Below, in pieces: positions 40,715 to 49,606 of a stretch of 64,000 nt of DNA. Made by a program: the position numbers and the translations under genes. The notes below the pieces were generated by a model. It did no database searches and had not been told where the DNA came from. It saw nothing but the letters and a program-made list of their open reading frames with translations. How positions within the stretch are numbered: position 1 is the first letter of the stretch; every line of letters begins with the position of its first letter. This DNA is from Candidatus Polarisedimenticolaceae bacterium. GTDB taxonomy: Bacteria; Acidobacteriota; Polarisedimenticolia; Polarisedimenticolales; DASRJG01. The DNA lies in contig DASUCV010000020.1 in NCBI GenBank assembly GCA_036275915.1, forward strand, positions 124,001 to 188,000, in the 5' to 3' direction.

Positions 40715-40878
40715 ACACGAAGCCCGCTCTCAACAAGCCGACGGAAGCCCGCGAGGCAGCTTCCGACGATCTCACGATCGCCTATCAGGTCCACACGCTC
40801 GTCCAGATGTTGACGATGCGTCTGGCCGCGCCGCAGCACACGATGCTGCCGGCGCCGTTTCCGCCGTTCGTCCACTGA
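40711..40878 (+). CDS. 55-aa protein coupled to Hsp20
   Basis: A 55-residue protein whose ATG overlaps the Hsp20 stop (ATGA). The N-terminal half is polar (MNTKPALNKPTEAREAASDD), followed by a helix-prone, moderately hydrophobic stretch (YQVHTLVQMLTMRLAAPQ) and a Pro/Phe-rich end (PAPFPPFVH). That end echoes the Phe/Pro composition of the next gene. No family is recognised. Its tight coupling suggests a subunit or adaptor made at a fixed ratio to Hsp20. Confidence 0.65.
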   Translation: MNTKPALNKPTEAREAASDDLTIAYQVHTLVQMLTMRLAAPQHTMLPAPFPPFVH

Positions 40879-40936
40879 GGCCGAGATCGCACGCGTCCAT
40901 GGAGGACGCGCGCTCGAAGCGACAAGGAGCCGCACC

Positions 40937-41293
40937 ATGTTCTGGAACGATCCGAATCTGTACAGCGTGGCCTTCAAGGACGTCCCCAACATTCCCCTGC
41001 CCTTCTACGGGACGCTCCCCCGGTACTTCACCCCGTTCACACCGTTCGACGTGAAGCCGAACCTCTTCACGCCGCAGATTCCGCCGACGATGTTCCCCCC
41101 GCAGATCCCGCAGTATTTCACCCCGCAGATCCCGCAGTACTTCACGCCGCCGGTCACGCCGTCGTACTTCACGCCGCAGATTCATCCGCTCCTGCACAAC
41201 CCGATTCATCGGCTCATGGATCCGATGACCCCACAGCTCCCGTTCAACTACACGCTGCCCTACTTCCAGGGGTATCGGCCCTTCGGGCTGTAG
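40937..41293 (+). CDS. Pro/Phe/Tyr-rich short-repeat protein
   Basis: A 118-aa protein of very low complexity. From residue ~45 to 80 it repeats units of 8-10 residues: LFTPQIPP, MFPPQIPQ, YFTPQIPQ, YFTPPVTPS and YFTPQIHP. The flanks are also aromatic and Pro-rich (VPNIPLPFYGTLPRYFTPF; FNYTLPYFQGYRPFGL). Charged residues are nearly absent after position 40. There is no signal peptide. AAGGAG lies eight bases before the ATG. Such composition suits an extended or polyproline-like, self-associating protein, possibly a client or scaffold of the Hsp20-AAA pair. No family is recognised. Confidence 0.72.
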   Translation: MFWNDPNLYSVAFKDVPNIPLPFYGTLPRYFTPFTPFDVKPNLFTPQIPPTMFPPQIPQYFTPQIPQYFTPPVTPSYFTPQIHPLLHNPIHRLMDPMTPQLPFNYTLPYFQGYRPFGL

Positions 41294-41331
41294 CGGGCCT
41301 GACCTCTCCCGCCGGGGAGATCGAGGCGACG

Positions 41332-42363
41332 ATGTTCTCGGACGTCCTGAAAGCGGCCTTGGAATCGGAGATCGCGGGACAGCCCGCAGCTATCGCGAGC
41401 GCCATCCGCGGAACGACGCGCGTGATGAGCGGGCTGACGCCGCGCGAGCGGAGCTGGTGCGCCTACATGTTCATGGGGCCCAGCGGCACGGGGAAGACGC
41501 AGCTCGTCCGCACGCTCGCGCGGACGCTCCACGGCGAAGGGCGTGGCCTCTTCATCGCCGATTGCGCGCAGTTCATGCACGGCGACCCGTGGTGGGCCTT
41601 CTCCGCGCAGATCCTTCCGATGTTCTCCCAGCCCCGATTCGAAGACGGGGGGGCTCTTCTCGAAGCGCCGCCCTTCTCCGTGGTGCTCATCGAGTACCTC
41701 GAACGGGGACGCAAGGAGATCGGCAAGGCCCTGACGGCGGCCCTGGACTCGGGACGTCTCACCCTCCCCGGCGGAAGACTCGGCAGCTTGAGAGGCTGCC
41801 TGGTGTTCATCACGACGAGCCTGTGCTCGCGCGAGATCCTCGAGGAGAGCCCGAAGATCGGATTCGCCGGAGCGACGGGTCCCGGCCTGGAGGACGACCG
41901 CGTGCTCCAGATGTGCCGGGCGGAGGCTTCGGAGCATTTCGGGGACGATCTCGTCAACCGGCTCGACGGGCTCGTCGTCTTCCACAAGCTGCATGACGAG
42001 CACCTGCGCGAGATCTTCGACCGGCGGTTCGAGAGGATGAACCGCTGGATCTTGAGCCGCGGGTTCCGCTGCGAGCTTGAACCCGCCGCCCGGGCGTTCC
42101 TCCTCGAGCGCTCGAAAGGCGACGCCAAGTTGGGTGCGCGCGAGCTCGTGCGCGTCTTCCGCCGGCACCTCGAGTTTCCCGTGGCCGATCTGATGATCAG
42201 CCGCCGCATCCCCTCTGGCGGGATCGTGCGGATCGACCACGTGGAGAGCGAGGAGCACCTCCACTTCACGGTGATGCCCTCTCCCGCCGTCGCAACCACC
42301 GCATCGCCGCGAACACACGCCCCCCGCGAGGTGGGGATCGAGTGGGGGACCCTCGCGCCCTAG
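41332..42363 (+). CDS. ClpB-D2-like AAA+ protein with degenerate Walker B
   Basis: A 343-aa single-ring AAA+ protein aligned by eye with the second ATPase domain of ClpA/ClpB. Walker A is GPSGTGKT (49-56). The Walker B segment SVVLIEYLERG (116-126) replaces the family's SVVLLDEIEKA, so the metal-binding Asp is Glu and the catalytic Glu is Tyr. Sensor-1-like VFITTS, the arginine-finger block DLVNRLDGLVVFHKL and sensor-2 LGARELVRV are retained. ClpB's N domain, D1 and middle domain are absent. It could be a slow or non-hydrolysing ATPase or a nucleotide-dependent scaffold. It ends the Hsp20 operon, 27 bases before a strong terminator. Confidence 0.85.
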   Translation: MFSDVLKAALESEIAGQPAAIASAIRGTTRVMSGLTPRERSWCAYMFMGPSGTGKTQLVRTLARTLHGEGRGLFIADCAQFMHGDPWWAFSAQILPMFSQPRFEDGGALLEAPPFSVVLIEYLERGRKEIGKALTAALDSGRLTLPGGRLGSLRGCLVFITTSLCSREILEESPKIGFAGATGPGLEDDRVLQMCRAEASEHFGDDLVNRLDGLVVFHKLHDEHLREIFDRRFERMNRWILSRGFRCELEPAARAFLLERSKGDAKLGARELVRVFRRHLEFPVADLMISRRIPSGGIVRIDHVESEEHLHFTVMPSPAVATTASPRTHAPREVGIEWGTLAP

Positions 42364-42390
42364 ACGCGAACCGAGTCGCACGCCCATGCG

Positions 42391-42420
42391 AAGGGGAGCC
42401 TGCGGGCTCCCCTTCTTTTT
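42391..42420 (+). terminator. Intrinsic terminator of the Hsp20-AAA operon
   Basis: AAGGGGAGCC (42391-42400) pairs perfectly with GGCTCCCCTT (42405-42414) around a TGCG loop and is followed by CTTTTT. This is the clearest rho-independent terminator in the window. Confidence 0.92.
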
Positions 42421-42453
42421 GCGCCAATTCCGTGGTGTAGAGTGTGCGACCCC

Positions 42454-44115
42454 ATGGCGTTCCGGTCGGAGAGGCTCGGCGCACTCGCCGCGTTCCTCGT
42501 GGCGGGGACGGTGCTGTTCGCAGGGCTCGGTGCCGTGCCGCTCATGCAGCCCGACGAGGGCCGGAACGCGGAGGTCGCCCGCGAGATGGCCGCGAGCGGC
42601 TCGTGGCTCGTGCCGACGCTCGAAGGCAACCCGTACCTGGACAAGCCGGCGGCCTATTTCGCCGCGGTCGCGGTGTCGCTCGAGGCACTGGGGACGAATG
42701 AGTGGGGCGCGCGGATGCCGTCGGCGCTGTTCGGTCTCGCGATCCTGGCGTGCCTCTACGCGTTCGCGCGGCGGTTCTACGACGGCGCCACGGCCGCGTT
42801 CGTGGTGATCTCCGTGGCGACGATGCCGCTCTTCATCGCGTTCTCGCGGATCGTGATCATGGACATCGCGCTCGCGCTTTGCACGAGCGTCGCGATCCTG
42901 GCGGCGTTCGTCGCCGAGGCCGGAGCGACGCCCGACCGGCGATGGCACCGCGTCAGCGCCGCGGCCGTCGGGGCCGGGATGCTCGTGAAGGGGCCGGTCG
43001 GCGCCCTCGTGCCGGGGCTCGTGCTCATCGCCTTCTTCTGGACGAGCGGCCGTCCGCGGGCGCTGCGGCGCGTGTTCTCACCGCTGAACTTCGTCATCGT
43101 GCTGGGACTGTTCCTTCCCTGGTTCTTCGCGCTCGTGCACGCGCACCCCGAGTTCTTCCACTACGGGGTCGTCGAGGAGTCGCTCAACCGGTTCTTCACG
43201 AAAACCTTCAATCGTGGGCAGCCGTTCTGGTTCTTCGGGCCGGTGTTCATCGCCACCACGATGCCGTGGACGATCCTGATGGCGCCCCTCACCGTGCTCG
43301 CGTGGCGCGAGCGGAAACGCTTGCAGCCCCCCGACCGGCTCTTCATCCTCTGGACGATCGTCGTGCTCGTCTTCTTCTCGCTCTCGCGCACCAAGCAGCC
43401 CGGGTACATCCTGAGCGGCGTGATCGCGGCGGGGGTGCTGGTGGGGCGAGGGCTCGGGGCCGCGCGCGCGTCACGGGCGATCCTGGGTGCCGCCCTTGCG
43501 CTTGCGGTCGTGACGCTGCTCGGCGCGCTGGCGCTCACCCTGGTCGCGCGACGTGGCTTCGGCGAGAAGCAGGCGTGGCTCGACCTCGTGTGGCCGCAGC
43601 TCGTCTGCGCGCTCCTCGTCATGGCGCTCCTCGGGCTGCTCGCGTGGCGCAGCCGCCGGCCCGGCTACGCCGCGGCTTCCTTCGCGACGCTCCAGATCGC
43701 GCTCTTCACGGTCGCGTTTCCCGGCGCACGCGCCTACGCGAGCACCCGGTCGGTCAAGTCGCTCGCCGAGGCGCTTGCGCCACTGCCGCGGACGACCGAG
43801 ATCGCGGCGTTCGAGAGCTACCCCGCGGGCCTCTCGTTCTACCTCGGCCGGACGCTCACCTTGGTCGACGACGACGCCGCGGCGCTCCGCAGCAACTTCG
43901 TCACGTACTGGCTGAAGCGGCAGACCACGCCGCCGCCCGCGCTCGTCTCGTCGTCGGCTCGCGGCGCATGGCTCGCCGCCCGCACGGGCGACCTCGTCGT
44001 CGTCGCACCGGACGCCGAGCGTGACCGCCTCGCCGGGTGGCTCGGCGACCGCGCGCCGGTCCATCGGATCGCCGCGGGATGGTCGGGGGCGTTTCGCCCG
44101 GCCGGGGGCCGCTGA
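42454..44115 (+). CDS. ArnT/GT83-like membrane glycosyltransferase
   Basis: A 553-aa polytopic protein with roughly 11-12 membrane helices. It has the GT-C catalytic signature in the first outer loop, QPDEGRNAEVAREM (Asp34/Glu35), and the family's WLVPTLEGNPYLDKP block, typical of undecaprenyl-phosphate-sugar-dependent transferases such as ArnT. It should transfer a sugar from a polyprenyl carrier to lipid A, protein or another envelope acceptor. The ATG at 42454 lies close behind an extended -10 (TGTAGAGT), so a very short leader is possible; GTG 42442 is the alternative. One base separates its stop from the next gene's ATG, giving tight coupling with the AsnB-like protein. Confidence 0.9.
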   Translation: MAFRSERLGALAAFLVAGTVLFAGLGAVPLMQPDEGRNAEVAREMAASGSWLVPTLEGNPYLDKPAAYFAAVAVSLEALGTNEWGARMPSALFGLAILACLYAFARRFYDGATAAFVVISVATMPLFIAFSRIVIMDIALALCTSVAILAAFVAEAGATPDRRWHRVSAAAVGAGMLVKGPVGALVPGLVLIAFFWTSGRPRALRRVFSPLNFVIVLGLFLPWFFALVHAHPEFFHYGVVEESLNRFFTKTFNRGQPFWFFGPVFIATTMPWTILMAPLTVLAWRERKRLQPPDRLFILWTIVVLVFFSLSRTKQPGYILSGVIAAGVLVGRGLGAARASRAILGAALALAVVTLLGALALTLVARRGFGEKQAWLDLVWPQLVCALLVMALLGLLAWRSRRPGYAAASFATLQIALFTVAFPGARAYASTRSVKSLAEALAPLPRTTEIAAFESYPAGLSFYLGRTLTLVDDDAAALRSNFVTYWLKRQTTPPPALVSSSARGAWLAARTGDLVVVAPDAERDRLAGWLGDRAPVHRIAAGWSGAFRPAGGR

Positions 44116-44116
44116 G

Positions 44117-45982
44117 ATGTGCGGCATCTGCGGCGTCGTCGGTCTCGCGCCCGGTCCCTTCGAAGCGCGACGGGAGCGTGCGGCGGCATCGCTTCACCGC
44201 CTCCGCCATCGCGGCCCGGACGAGACGCACCTCGCCCCCGCCGGTAGCGGCGCGATCGGCGCGACGCGCCTGGCGATCCGCGGCCTGCACTCGGGCTCGC
44301 AACCGTTCGTCGACGAGCGCACGGGAGTCGTGGTCGCCTGCAACGGCGAGATCGACAACCACCGCGAGCTGCGCCACTGGCTCACGGGACGCGGGCATTC
44401 GATCCCCCAGGAAACCGACGTCGCCGTGATCCCGGCGCTCTACCTCGAGGAAGGCGACGCCTTCGCCGAGCGTCTCATCGGCGCCTTCGCCGTCGCCGTG
44501 TGGGACCCGCGCGCGCCGCGGATCGTCCTCGCGCGGGATCGTGCGGGAGAGAAGCCGCTCTTCTACGTCGTACGCGGCGACGAGGTCGCGTTCGCCTCCG
44601 AGCTGGCCGGCCTCGCGACCGACGCCGACCTCGATCTCCGCATCGACCCCGGCGCGATCGCCGGCTACATGCGGCGGGGCTGCTTCGTCGCGCCTCAGAC
44701 GCCGTTCGTCGGGGTCTCGCGCGTGCGGCCCGGCGAGGTCGTCACGATCGAGCCGGGGCGCGTCGTCACCCGGAAGTACTGGAATCTTCGTTTCGCCGCC
44801 GACCCTGCGGTCGAGACGAGCGAGGAGGCGTTCGATCGCGTCTTCACGACGGCGGTCGCGCGGCAGAGCGACGTCTCGGTCCCCTGCGGCGTCTTCCTGT
44901 CGGGCGGCCTCGACTCGTCGCTCGTCACCGCGGTGGCCCGGAAGGTCCAGCCTCTTCGCCCGCTCCGCGCCTTCACGATCCGCTTCGCCGAGCAGTCGTA
45001 CGACGAGGGCGGCGCCGCCGCCGAGGCCGCGAAAGCCCTCGACGTCCCCTGGACCTCGGTCGAGGTGGGCTCCGCCGACGTCCGTCGCGAGATCGAGCTG
45101 CTCGTGTCCGTGTCGGGCGAGCCTCTCGCCGACCCGGCGTGGATCCCGGCGTCGATGCTCTCGCGCCGGGCGGTCGAGGACGTGCGCCTCGTCATGGTGG
45201 GCGAAGGCGCCGACGAGCTGTTCGGCGGCTACCCGACCTACATCGGCGCGCTCCTCGCGAGCCGCTACGGCCGCCTCCCCGGCGCGATCAAATCGCTCAT
45301 CGCCTCGGCGGTGAACGGGCTGCCGGTGAGCGACAAGAAGATCACGGTCTCTTACCTCTTGAAGCGCTTCGTCGAGGGCGATGCGTACTCGGGACTCGCG
45401 CGCCATCTCGTCTGGACGTCGCAGATCGCGCCGCATCTCCTGCGGTCGCTCGGCGTCCCGCCCGAGCCGGCGATCGGGGACGGAGGCGGCGACATCCTCG
45501 ACGTCGTCCAGTGCAGCGATTTCGAGACGACGCTCGCCGAGGGGCTGCTCACCAAGGCCGACCGCGCGGGGATGGGATGCGCGCTCGAGCTGCGCGCGCC
45601 GTTCCTCGACCTCGACGTGCTCCGGTTCGCTTCGGCTCTCCCGGCGACGGACCGCGTGCGTGGGTTCACGACGAAGGTGTTCTTGAAGCGTTTCGCGCGG
45701 CGCTACCTGCCGGTCTCGCTCATCGAGCGGCGGAAGCGCGGCCTGTCGGTCCCGCTCGCGTCGTGGCTGCGCGGTCCGCTCTACGACTGGACGCGCGAGC
45801 GGCTCGCGTCGTCGCGCCTCGAGGCCGTCGGTCTCGACTCCCGCGCCGCAGTCGCCATCCTGGACGAGCACCGCGCGCGCAAGGCCGACCGCGCCCGCGC
45901 GATCTGGACGATCGTCGTGCTCTCCGTTTGGCTCGAGTGGCTCGCCGGAGTGCGCGGAAAGTCAGTCGTCGGTGGTCAGTAG
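44117..45982 (+). CDS. Glutamine-dependent asparagine synthase-like amidotransferase
   Basis: A 621-aa AsnB-family enzyme. The N-terminal class II glutaminase starts MCGICG (Cys2 nucleophile), with HRGPDE, the CNGEIDNH block and ARDRAGEKPLFY. The synthase domain has the PP-loop SGGLDSS (about 262-268), VGEGADELFGGYP, and RAPFLDLDVLRFASALP. It converts Asp and Gln to Asn and Glu, or amidates another carboxylate. Coupling to a GT-C glycosyltransferase is reminiscent of envelope-polysaccharide loci, where AsnB paralogues amidate sugars or peptides. The gene's last codons (KSVVGGQ) run into a GTCAGTCGTCGG-like repeat tract. Confidence 0.93.
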   Translation: MCGICGVVGLAPGPFEARRERAAASLHRLRHRGPDETHLAPAGSGAIGATRLAIRGLHSGSQPFVDERTGVVVACNGEIDNHRELRHWLTGRGHSIPQETDVAVIPALYLEEGDAFAERLIGAFAVAVWDPRAPRIVLARDRAGEKPLFYVVRGDEVAFASELAGLATDADLDLRIDPGAIAGYMRRGCFVAPQTPFVGVSRVRPGEVVTIEPGRVVTRKYWNLRFAADPAVETSEEAFDRVFTTAVARQSDVSVPCGVFLSGGLDSSLVTAVARKVQPLRPLRAFTIRFAEQSYDEGGAAAEAAKALDVPWTSVEVGSADVRREIELLVSVSGEPLADPAWIPASMLSRRAVEDVRLVMVGEGADELFGGYPTYIGALLASRYGRLPGAIKSLIASAVNGLPVSDKKITVSYLLKRFVEGDAYSGLARHLVWTSQIAPHLLRSLGVPPEPAIGDGGGDILDVVQCSDFETTLAEGLLTKADRAGMGCALELRAPFLDLDVLRFASALPATDRVRGFTTKVFLKRFARRYLPVSLIERRKRGLSVPLASWLRGPLYDWTRERLASSRLEAVGLDSRAAVAILDEHRARKADRARAIWTIVVLSVWLEWLAGVRGKSVVGGQ

Positions 45983-45987
45983 TTCCT

Positions 45988-48132
45988 CTACGGCAACCGG
46001 TACATCGCGAGCTTCTCACCGTCGGCGGCGAACACCATCTTCTGCGCCAAGTAGAGCTTCACGACGTCGGCCTTCCCCGCGGAGAGGATGACCTTGCCCG
46101 ATGCGGTGTCGACGACGTTGACGTTGTTCCCGTAGTGGGTGAACAGGTGCGCCGGGCTCGTCTTCTGGAGAAAGCCGGTCGTGTGATCCTCGTCGTCCGC
46201 GGTGAAGTCGTAGATCTTCTCCTGCTTCTTCACGGCGCCGTCGACGGACCATGCCGGCGCGCACGATCCCGGCACCGCTCCGGCCATACCGCTCTTCCCG
46301 AGGTAGACGATCTGGTCGCCGACGGAGTACGTGTAGAGGACGGAGCCGACGCCGAGCTTGCTCAGCTTGCACCCCTTCTCTTTCTTCGCCTTCGCTTGCA
46401 CGCTGCAGATCGAGTTGTCCTTCGGCATCCCGCCGACGAACTCGTAGTCGTGCGACTCGAAGTCCGTGCAGCTCCACGACTCCTTGCCGGTCGCCGGGTC
46501 GAGGCCGACGAAGCCGTACGGGCTCTCGTCGATGTACACCTCCGGCTCCTCGACGTACGTGCGCTCGAGCGGCTGCGTCACGATCGTGACGGGGGCCCCG
46601 TAGTCGTTGGCGTCGGCATGGATCCCCTGGCGGACGATGATCGAGCCGCCGGAGTTGGCGAGGCCGGACACGAGCGAGAGATTCTTGCTCTTGCTCGTCC
46701 ACTTCGCCTTCCCGGTCGAGGCGTCGATCGCGAAGATCTGATCGTTCCCCGCGGCGTAGATCACGCCGTCCCCTTCCACCGGCGCCGGGTTGGTCGGCAC
46801 GTACGTGCGGTTCTGCATCATCGTCCGGATGATGCTGAACGAGTTGTGGCCCCAGTACTTCATCACGCGGTACGAGTTCGGGAGCCCTTCGTCGAGAGCC
46901 CAGCGCTCCTTGCCGTCGTCCCAGTTGTAGAGGCGCGCACCTTTGTCCGACGTGGCGAGGAAGACGCCTTTGGCCTTGTCGAGGTAGAACGGTCCGTTGA
47001 CGCGCTCGCCGACGATGTGCCCCATGATCTGGCGGTTGTCGAGGATCTGGCCGTTGTAGGCGTGCCACGCGACGGCGCCGCTCTTGAGATTGATGCGGTA
47101 GAGGTGCAGCCCGACGTTCGGTGACCTGTCGCCCCCGCGCACCGCCGTGAGCGCCGCCATGTCGTCGCCGTTGATCGCGCCGCCCGCGGCCTGCCCGAGG
47201 ATCGAGCCCTCCGGCGATTGAGCGAAGACCTTTCCTTCCTTCGGGTCGGCGAGCACCGCGCGCCCTCCGAGCGTGAGCAGCACCGGCTCGTTGCCGTCCT
47301 CGCCGCCGGCCTTGAACGCTTCGACGTCCGCTGCCGCCTCCTCGTTCGGGAACGTCTGCGACGCGAGCACCTCGCCGGTGGCGTTGTTGAGCAAGATGAC
47401 CTGCTTCGAGAGATACACCAGCAGGAGACGGCCGTAATCGACGACCGCCGTGTTCGCGACGTCCTTCCCGCCGCGGCGGCGGTTCCCGGTGTCCTTGGCC
47501 GACCAGAGCTCCTTCCCGTTCGCGCCGACGTAGACGGTCCGTGACTTGAGGAACATGAGCACGCCGGCGTCCTGGTCGCCTTCCCGCGCCCAGGTGTCGG
47601 GCACCATGTCGTAGTCGAGCGGCTCGCGCGCGCTCCACAGCAGCTTCCCGGGATCGATGTCCCAAACCGAGACGCCGCTCTCGAAGGCGAACATCATCGC
47701 CTTCGGATTCCCCCGGCGCGGCAAGACGAAGGCGTCGGTCTTGATCCCCTCGCCCGGCGAGGCGTGCCACCGGTCGGTGCCCGTTGCGATGTCGATGCCG
47801 ATCAGCTCCTTGCCGTTGCTGTAGACGTACGTCGCATCGCTGACGTGCCCCCACCAGCCCTTCTCCTCGAATCCGGGCAGCTCACGCTGGTACTTCTGCT
47901 TGCCGTCCTCGGTGGAAAGACCGGTGAAGTGCTTTCCATCACGCGCGTACACGACCTTGCCCTCGGCACCGACCCCGAGGCGGTTGAGATCGTATTTCCC
48001 TTGCGTCGCCCACACGGGCGAAGATGCCGGCGGCTTGTCCGCCGCCGAAGTCTGCGGCACGGCAACGATCGCGACCATCGTCCACGTGATCGCAAGTAAA
48101 CCCGCCACCCCTGAGAACGCCCCACGTCGCAT
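45988..48132 (-). CDS. Secreted PQQ-like beta-propeller protein
   Basis: A 714-aa exported protein with a signal from MRRGAFSGVAGLLAI to TSA and many PQQ-like blades of the type G-x-x-Y-A-x-D-x-x-x-G-K-x-x-W (VIYAAGNDQIFAIDASTGKAKW, GFVGLDPATGKESW as two short examples). AAGGAG is seven bases before the ATG at 48132, which I prefer to the upstream 48162. No dehydrogenase active-site signature is evident. A Lys-rich segment with Cys (KAKKEKGCK) interrupts one blade. It could be a BamB-like scaffold or a ligand-binding protein. It converges on the AsnB gene. Confidence 0.85.
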   Translation of the reverse strand: MRRGAFSGVAGLLAITWTMVAIVAVPQTSAADKPPASSPVWATQGKYDLNRLGVGAEGKVVYARDGKHFTGLSTEDGKQKYQRELPGFEEKGWWGHVSDATYVYSNGKELIGIDIATGTDRWHASPGEGIKTDAFVLPRRGNPKAMMFAFESGVSVWDIDPGKLLWSAREPLDYDMVPDTWAREGDQDAGVLMFLKSRTVYVGANGKELWSAKDTGNRRRGGKDVANTAVVDYGRLLLVYLSKQVILLNNATGEVLASQTFPNEEAAADVEAFKAGGEDGNEPVLLTLGGRAVLADPKEGKVFAQSPEGSILGQAAGGAINGDDMAALTAVRGGDRSPNVGLHLYRINLKSGAVAWHAYNGQILDNRQIMGHIVGERVNGPFYLDKAKGVFLATSDKGARLYNWDDGKERWALDEGLPNSYRVMKYWGHNSFSIIRTMMQNRTYVPTNPAPVEGDGVIYAAGNDQIFAIDASTGKAKWTSKSKNLSLVSGLANSGGSIIVRQGIHADANDYGAPVTIVTQPLERTYVEEPEVYIDESPYGFVGLDPATGKESWSCTDFESHDYEFVGGMPKDNSICSVQAKAKKEKGCKLSKLGVGSVLYTYSVGDQIVYLGKSGMAGAVPGSCAPAWSVDGAVKKQEKIYDFTADDEDHTTGFLQKTSPAHLFTHYGNNVNVVDTASGKVILSAGKADVVKLYLAQKMVFAADGEKLAMYRLP

Positions 48133-48286
48133 GATCGTGCTCCTTCGCAAACCGGCCCCCACTTCGCGCGGGAGCCGCCGGCGAAAGTACGAATTGCAAG
48201 GGCAATGCCGTGCGCGCGCGATCGATTGGCGCGGGATCGCCAGTCGCGACTGCCAGGGGACGCTCTCGATTCGTGGAGCGATCTCT

Positions 48287-49606
48287 CTAGTGGAAGAGAT
48301 GCTCGTAGCGGCCGGGCTGATTCTCCGTCCACGGATGGTAGTCGTTGCAGAAGTCGATGCGCTCGCCGAGGAGCGGGTGGTCGGCGCGCCAGAGCTTGTA
48401 GAGGAGGCTGCGGCGCGGCACGCTCAGGTTCTCCTCCTGGAGGCGGACGAACGCCGTCGCGCAGGCGTGGTTGTTCTGCGTGATCTCGAGACCGAAACGG
48501 TCCGCTTCGTGCTCCTGCCAGCGCGAGTAGCCCGCGCCGACCGGCGTGATGACGAACGAGATCACCCCGACGAGGATCATGACGAGAGGCAGGGACGCGA
48601 TGTCCGAGAGCTCCGAGAAGCGGAAGCGGTCGTGCCAGCGCGCGATGAGCCCCGCTTGCAGCCGGTAGGCGGCGTAGAGCGTGACGAGGATCAGGACGGA
48701 GAAGAAGAGGATCGACTTCCAGACGTGGCCGAGCACGTAATGACCCATCTCGTGTCCCATGACGAACAGGAGCTGGTCGGGTGCCAGCTTCTTGATCGTC
48801 GTGTCCCACAGCACGATCCGCTTCGAGCTGCCGAGGCCGGTGACGTACGCGTTCACGGTGTTCGTGTCGGTGCTCTTGTCGACCTCGAACACGCGGGCGC
48901 CCTCGATCCCCGCGCGGCTCGCGAGGTTCAGGATCTGCTGCTCGAGCGCCTTGTCGTGCATCGGCCCGAATTTGTTGAAGAGCGGCTCGACCGCGATCGG
49001 CTCGACGAGGAGGATGAAGATCGCGATCGGGATCGCGATGAGGCTGTCCCACAGCCACCAGCGGCGCGGGCTCTTCTTGACGATGAGGTACGGGATCCAC
49101 AGGAACATCGCGCCGAAGACCACGCCGACGGCGATCCCCTTGATCTCGTCGCCGATCCACTTCGAGAACGCCTGGTCGGAGAGGCCGTACGCGTGCGGGC
49201 GCACGAAGCCGGTGTAGTAGGAGAGCGGAAGGTCGATGAGAAACGTGATGCCCAGGAAAAGGACGAAGTAGACGAGGATCGTGAAGTACCACTTCTTTCC
49301 GATCCGCCCCGCGGCATCGCGCAGTCGCGCGGAGAACCCCGTGAACAGGATCACGCCGGGGACGAGGAGTCCCCAGATCTGATCGAACCCCCACAACCAG
49401 TTTCCGCTGCGCGCGTACTCCCGCGCCTTCTCGGACGGCTCGGGGACGGCGACCGGACCCGTGGCGTGCGCGTCGTCACGTTTCTCGTCGGACGCCTGGT
49501 TCGCGATCCCGTGCGGCGCGGTTTCGGGAGCGGGCGGCGGCGCCGCGGCGACGAGGGTCCCCACGAACACGAGCAGAAGGCCGATCAGGACGATGCGTCT
49601 CGTCAT
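48287..49606 (-). CDS. M48-family membrane metalloprotease (Ste24-like)
   Basis: A 439-aa protein. A signal or first helix (RIVLIGLLLVFVGTLVAAA) is followed by several membrane segments, then the zinc site HEMGH (His285, Glu286, His289) and the third ligand in RWQEHEADRFGLE. TNTVNAYVTGLGSSKRIVLWDT before the site is typical of CAAX-protease-1 (Ste24) enzymes. A C-terminal HPLLGERIDF block matches the family's HP-x-x-x-R. It would degrade or trim membrane-associated proteins. The ATG overlaps the stop of the BON-domain gene (ATGA), so the two are coupled. Confidence 0.94.
   Translation of the reverse strand: MTRRIVLIGLLLVFVGTLVAAAPPPAPETAPHGIANQASDEKRDDAHATGPVAVPEPSEKAREYARSGNWLWGFDQIWGLLVPGVILFTGFSARLRDAAGRIGKKWYFTILVYFVLFLGITFLIDLPLSYYTGFVRPHAYGLSDQAFSKWIGDEIKGIAVGVVFGAMFLWIPYLIVKKSPRRWWLWDSLIAIPIAIFILLVEPIAVEPLFNKFGPMHDKALEQQILNLASRAGIEGARVFEVDKSTDTNTVNAYVTGLGSSKRIVLWDTTIKKLAPDQLLFVMGHEMGHYVLGHVWKSILFFSVLILVTLYAAYRLQAGLIARWHDRFRFSELSDIASLPLVMILVGVISFVITPVGAGYSRWQEHEADRFGLEITQNNHACATAFVRLQEENLSVPRRSLLYKLWRADHPLLGERIDFCNDYHPWTENQPGRYEHLFH

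Noticed and set aside
40190-42363. Gas-vesicle-type cluster (Hsp20-like GvpH plus AAA GvpN)
   Set aside because: No GvpA/J, GvpF/L or GvpK-like protein is present, and the ATPase is ClpB-D2-like rather than MoxR-like.
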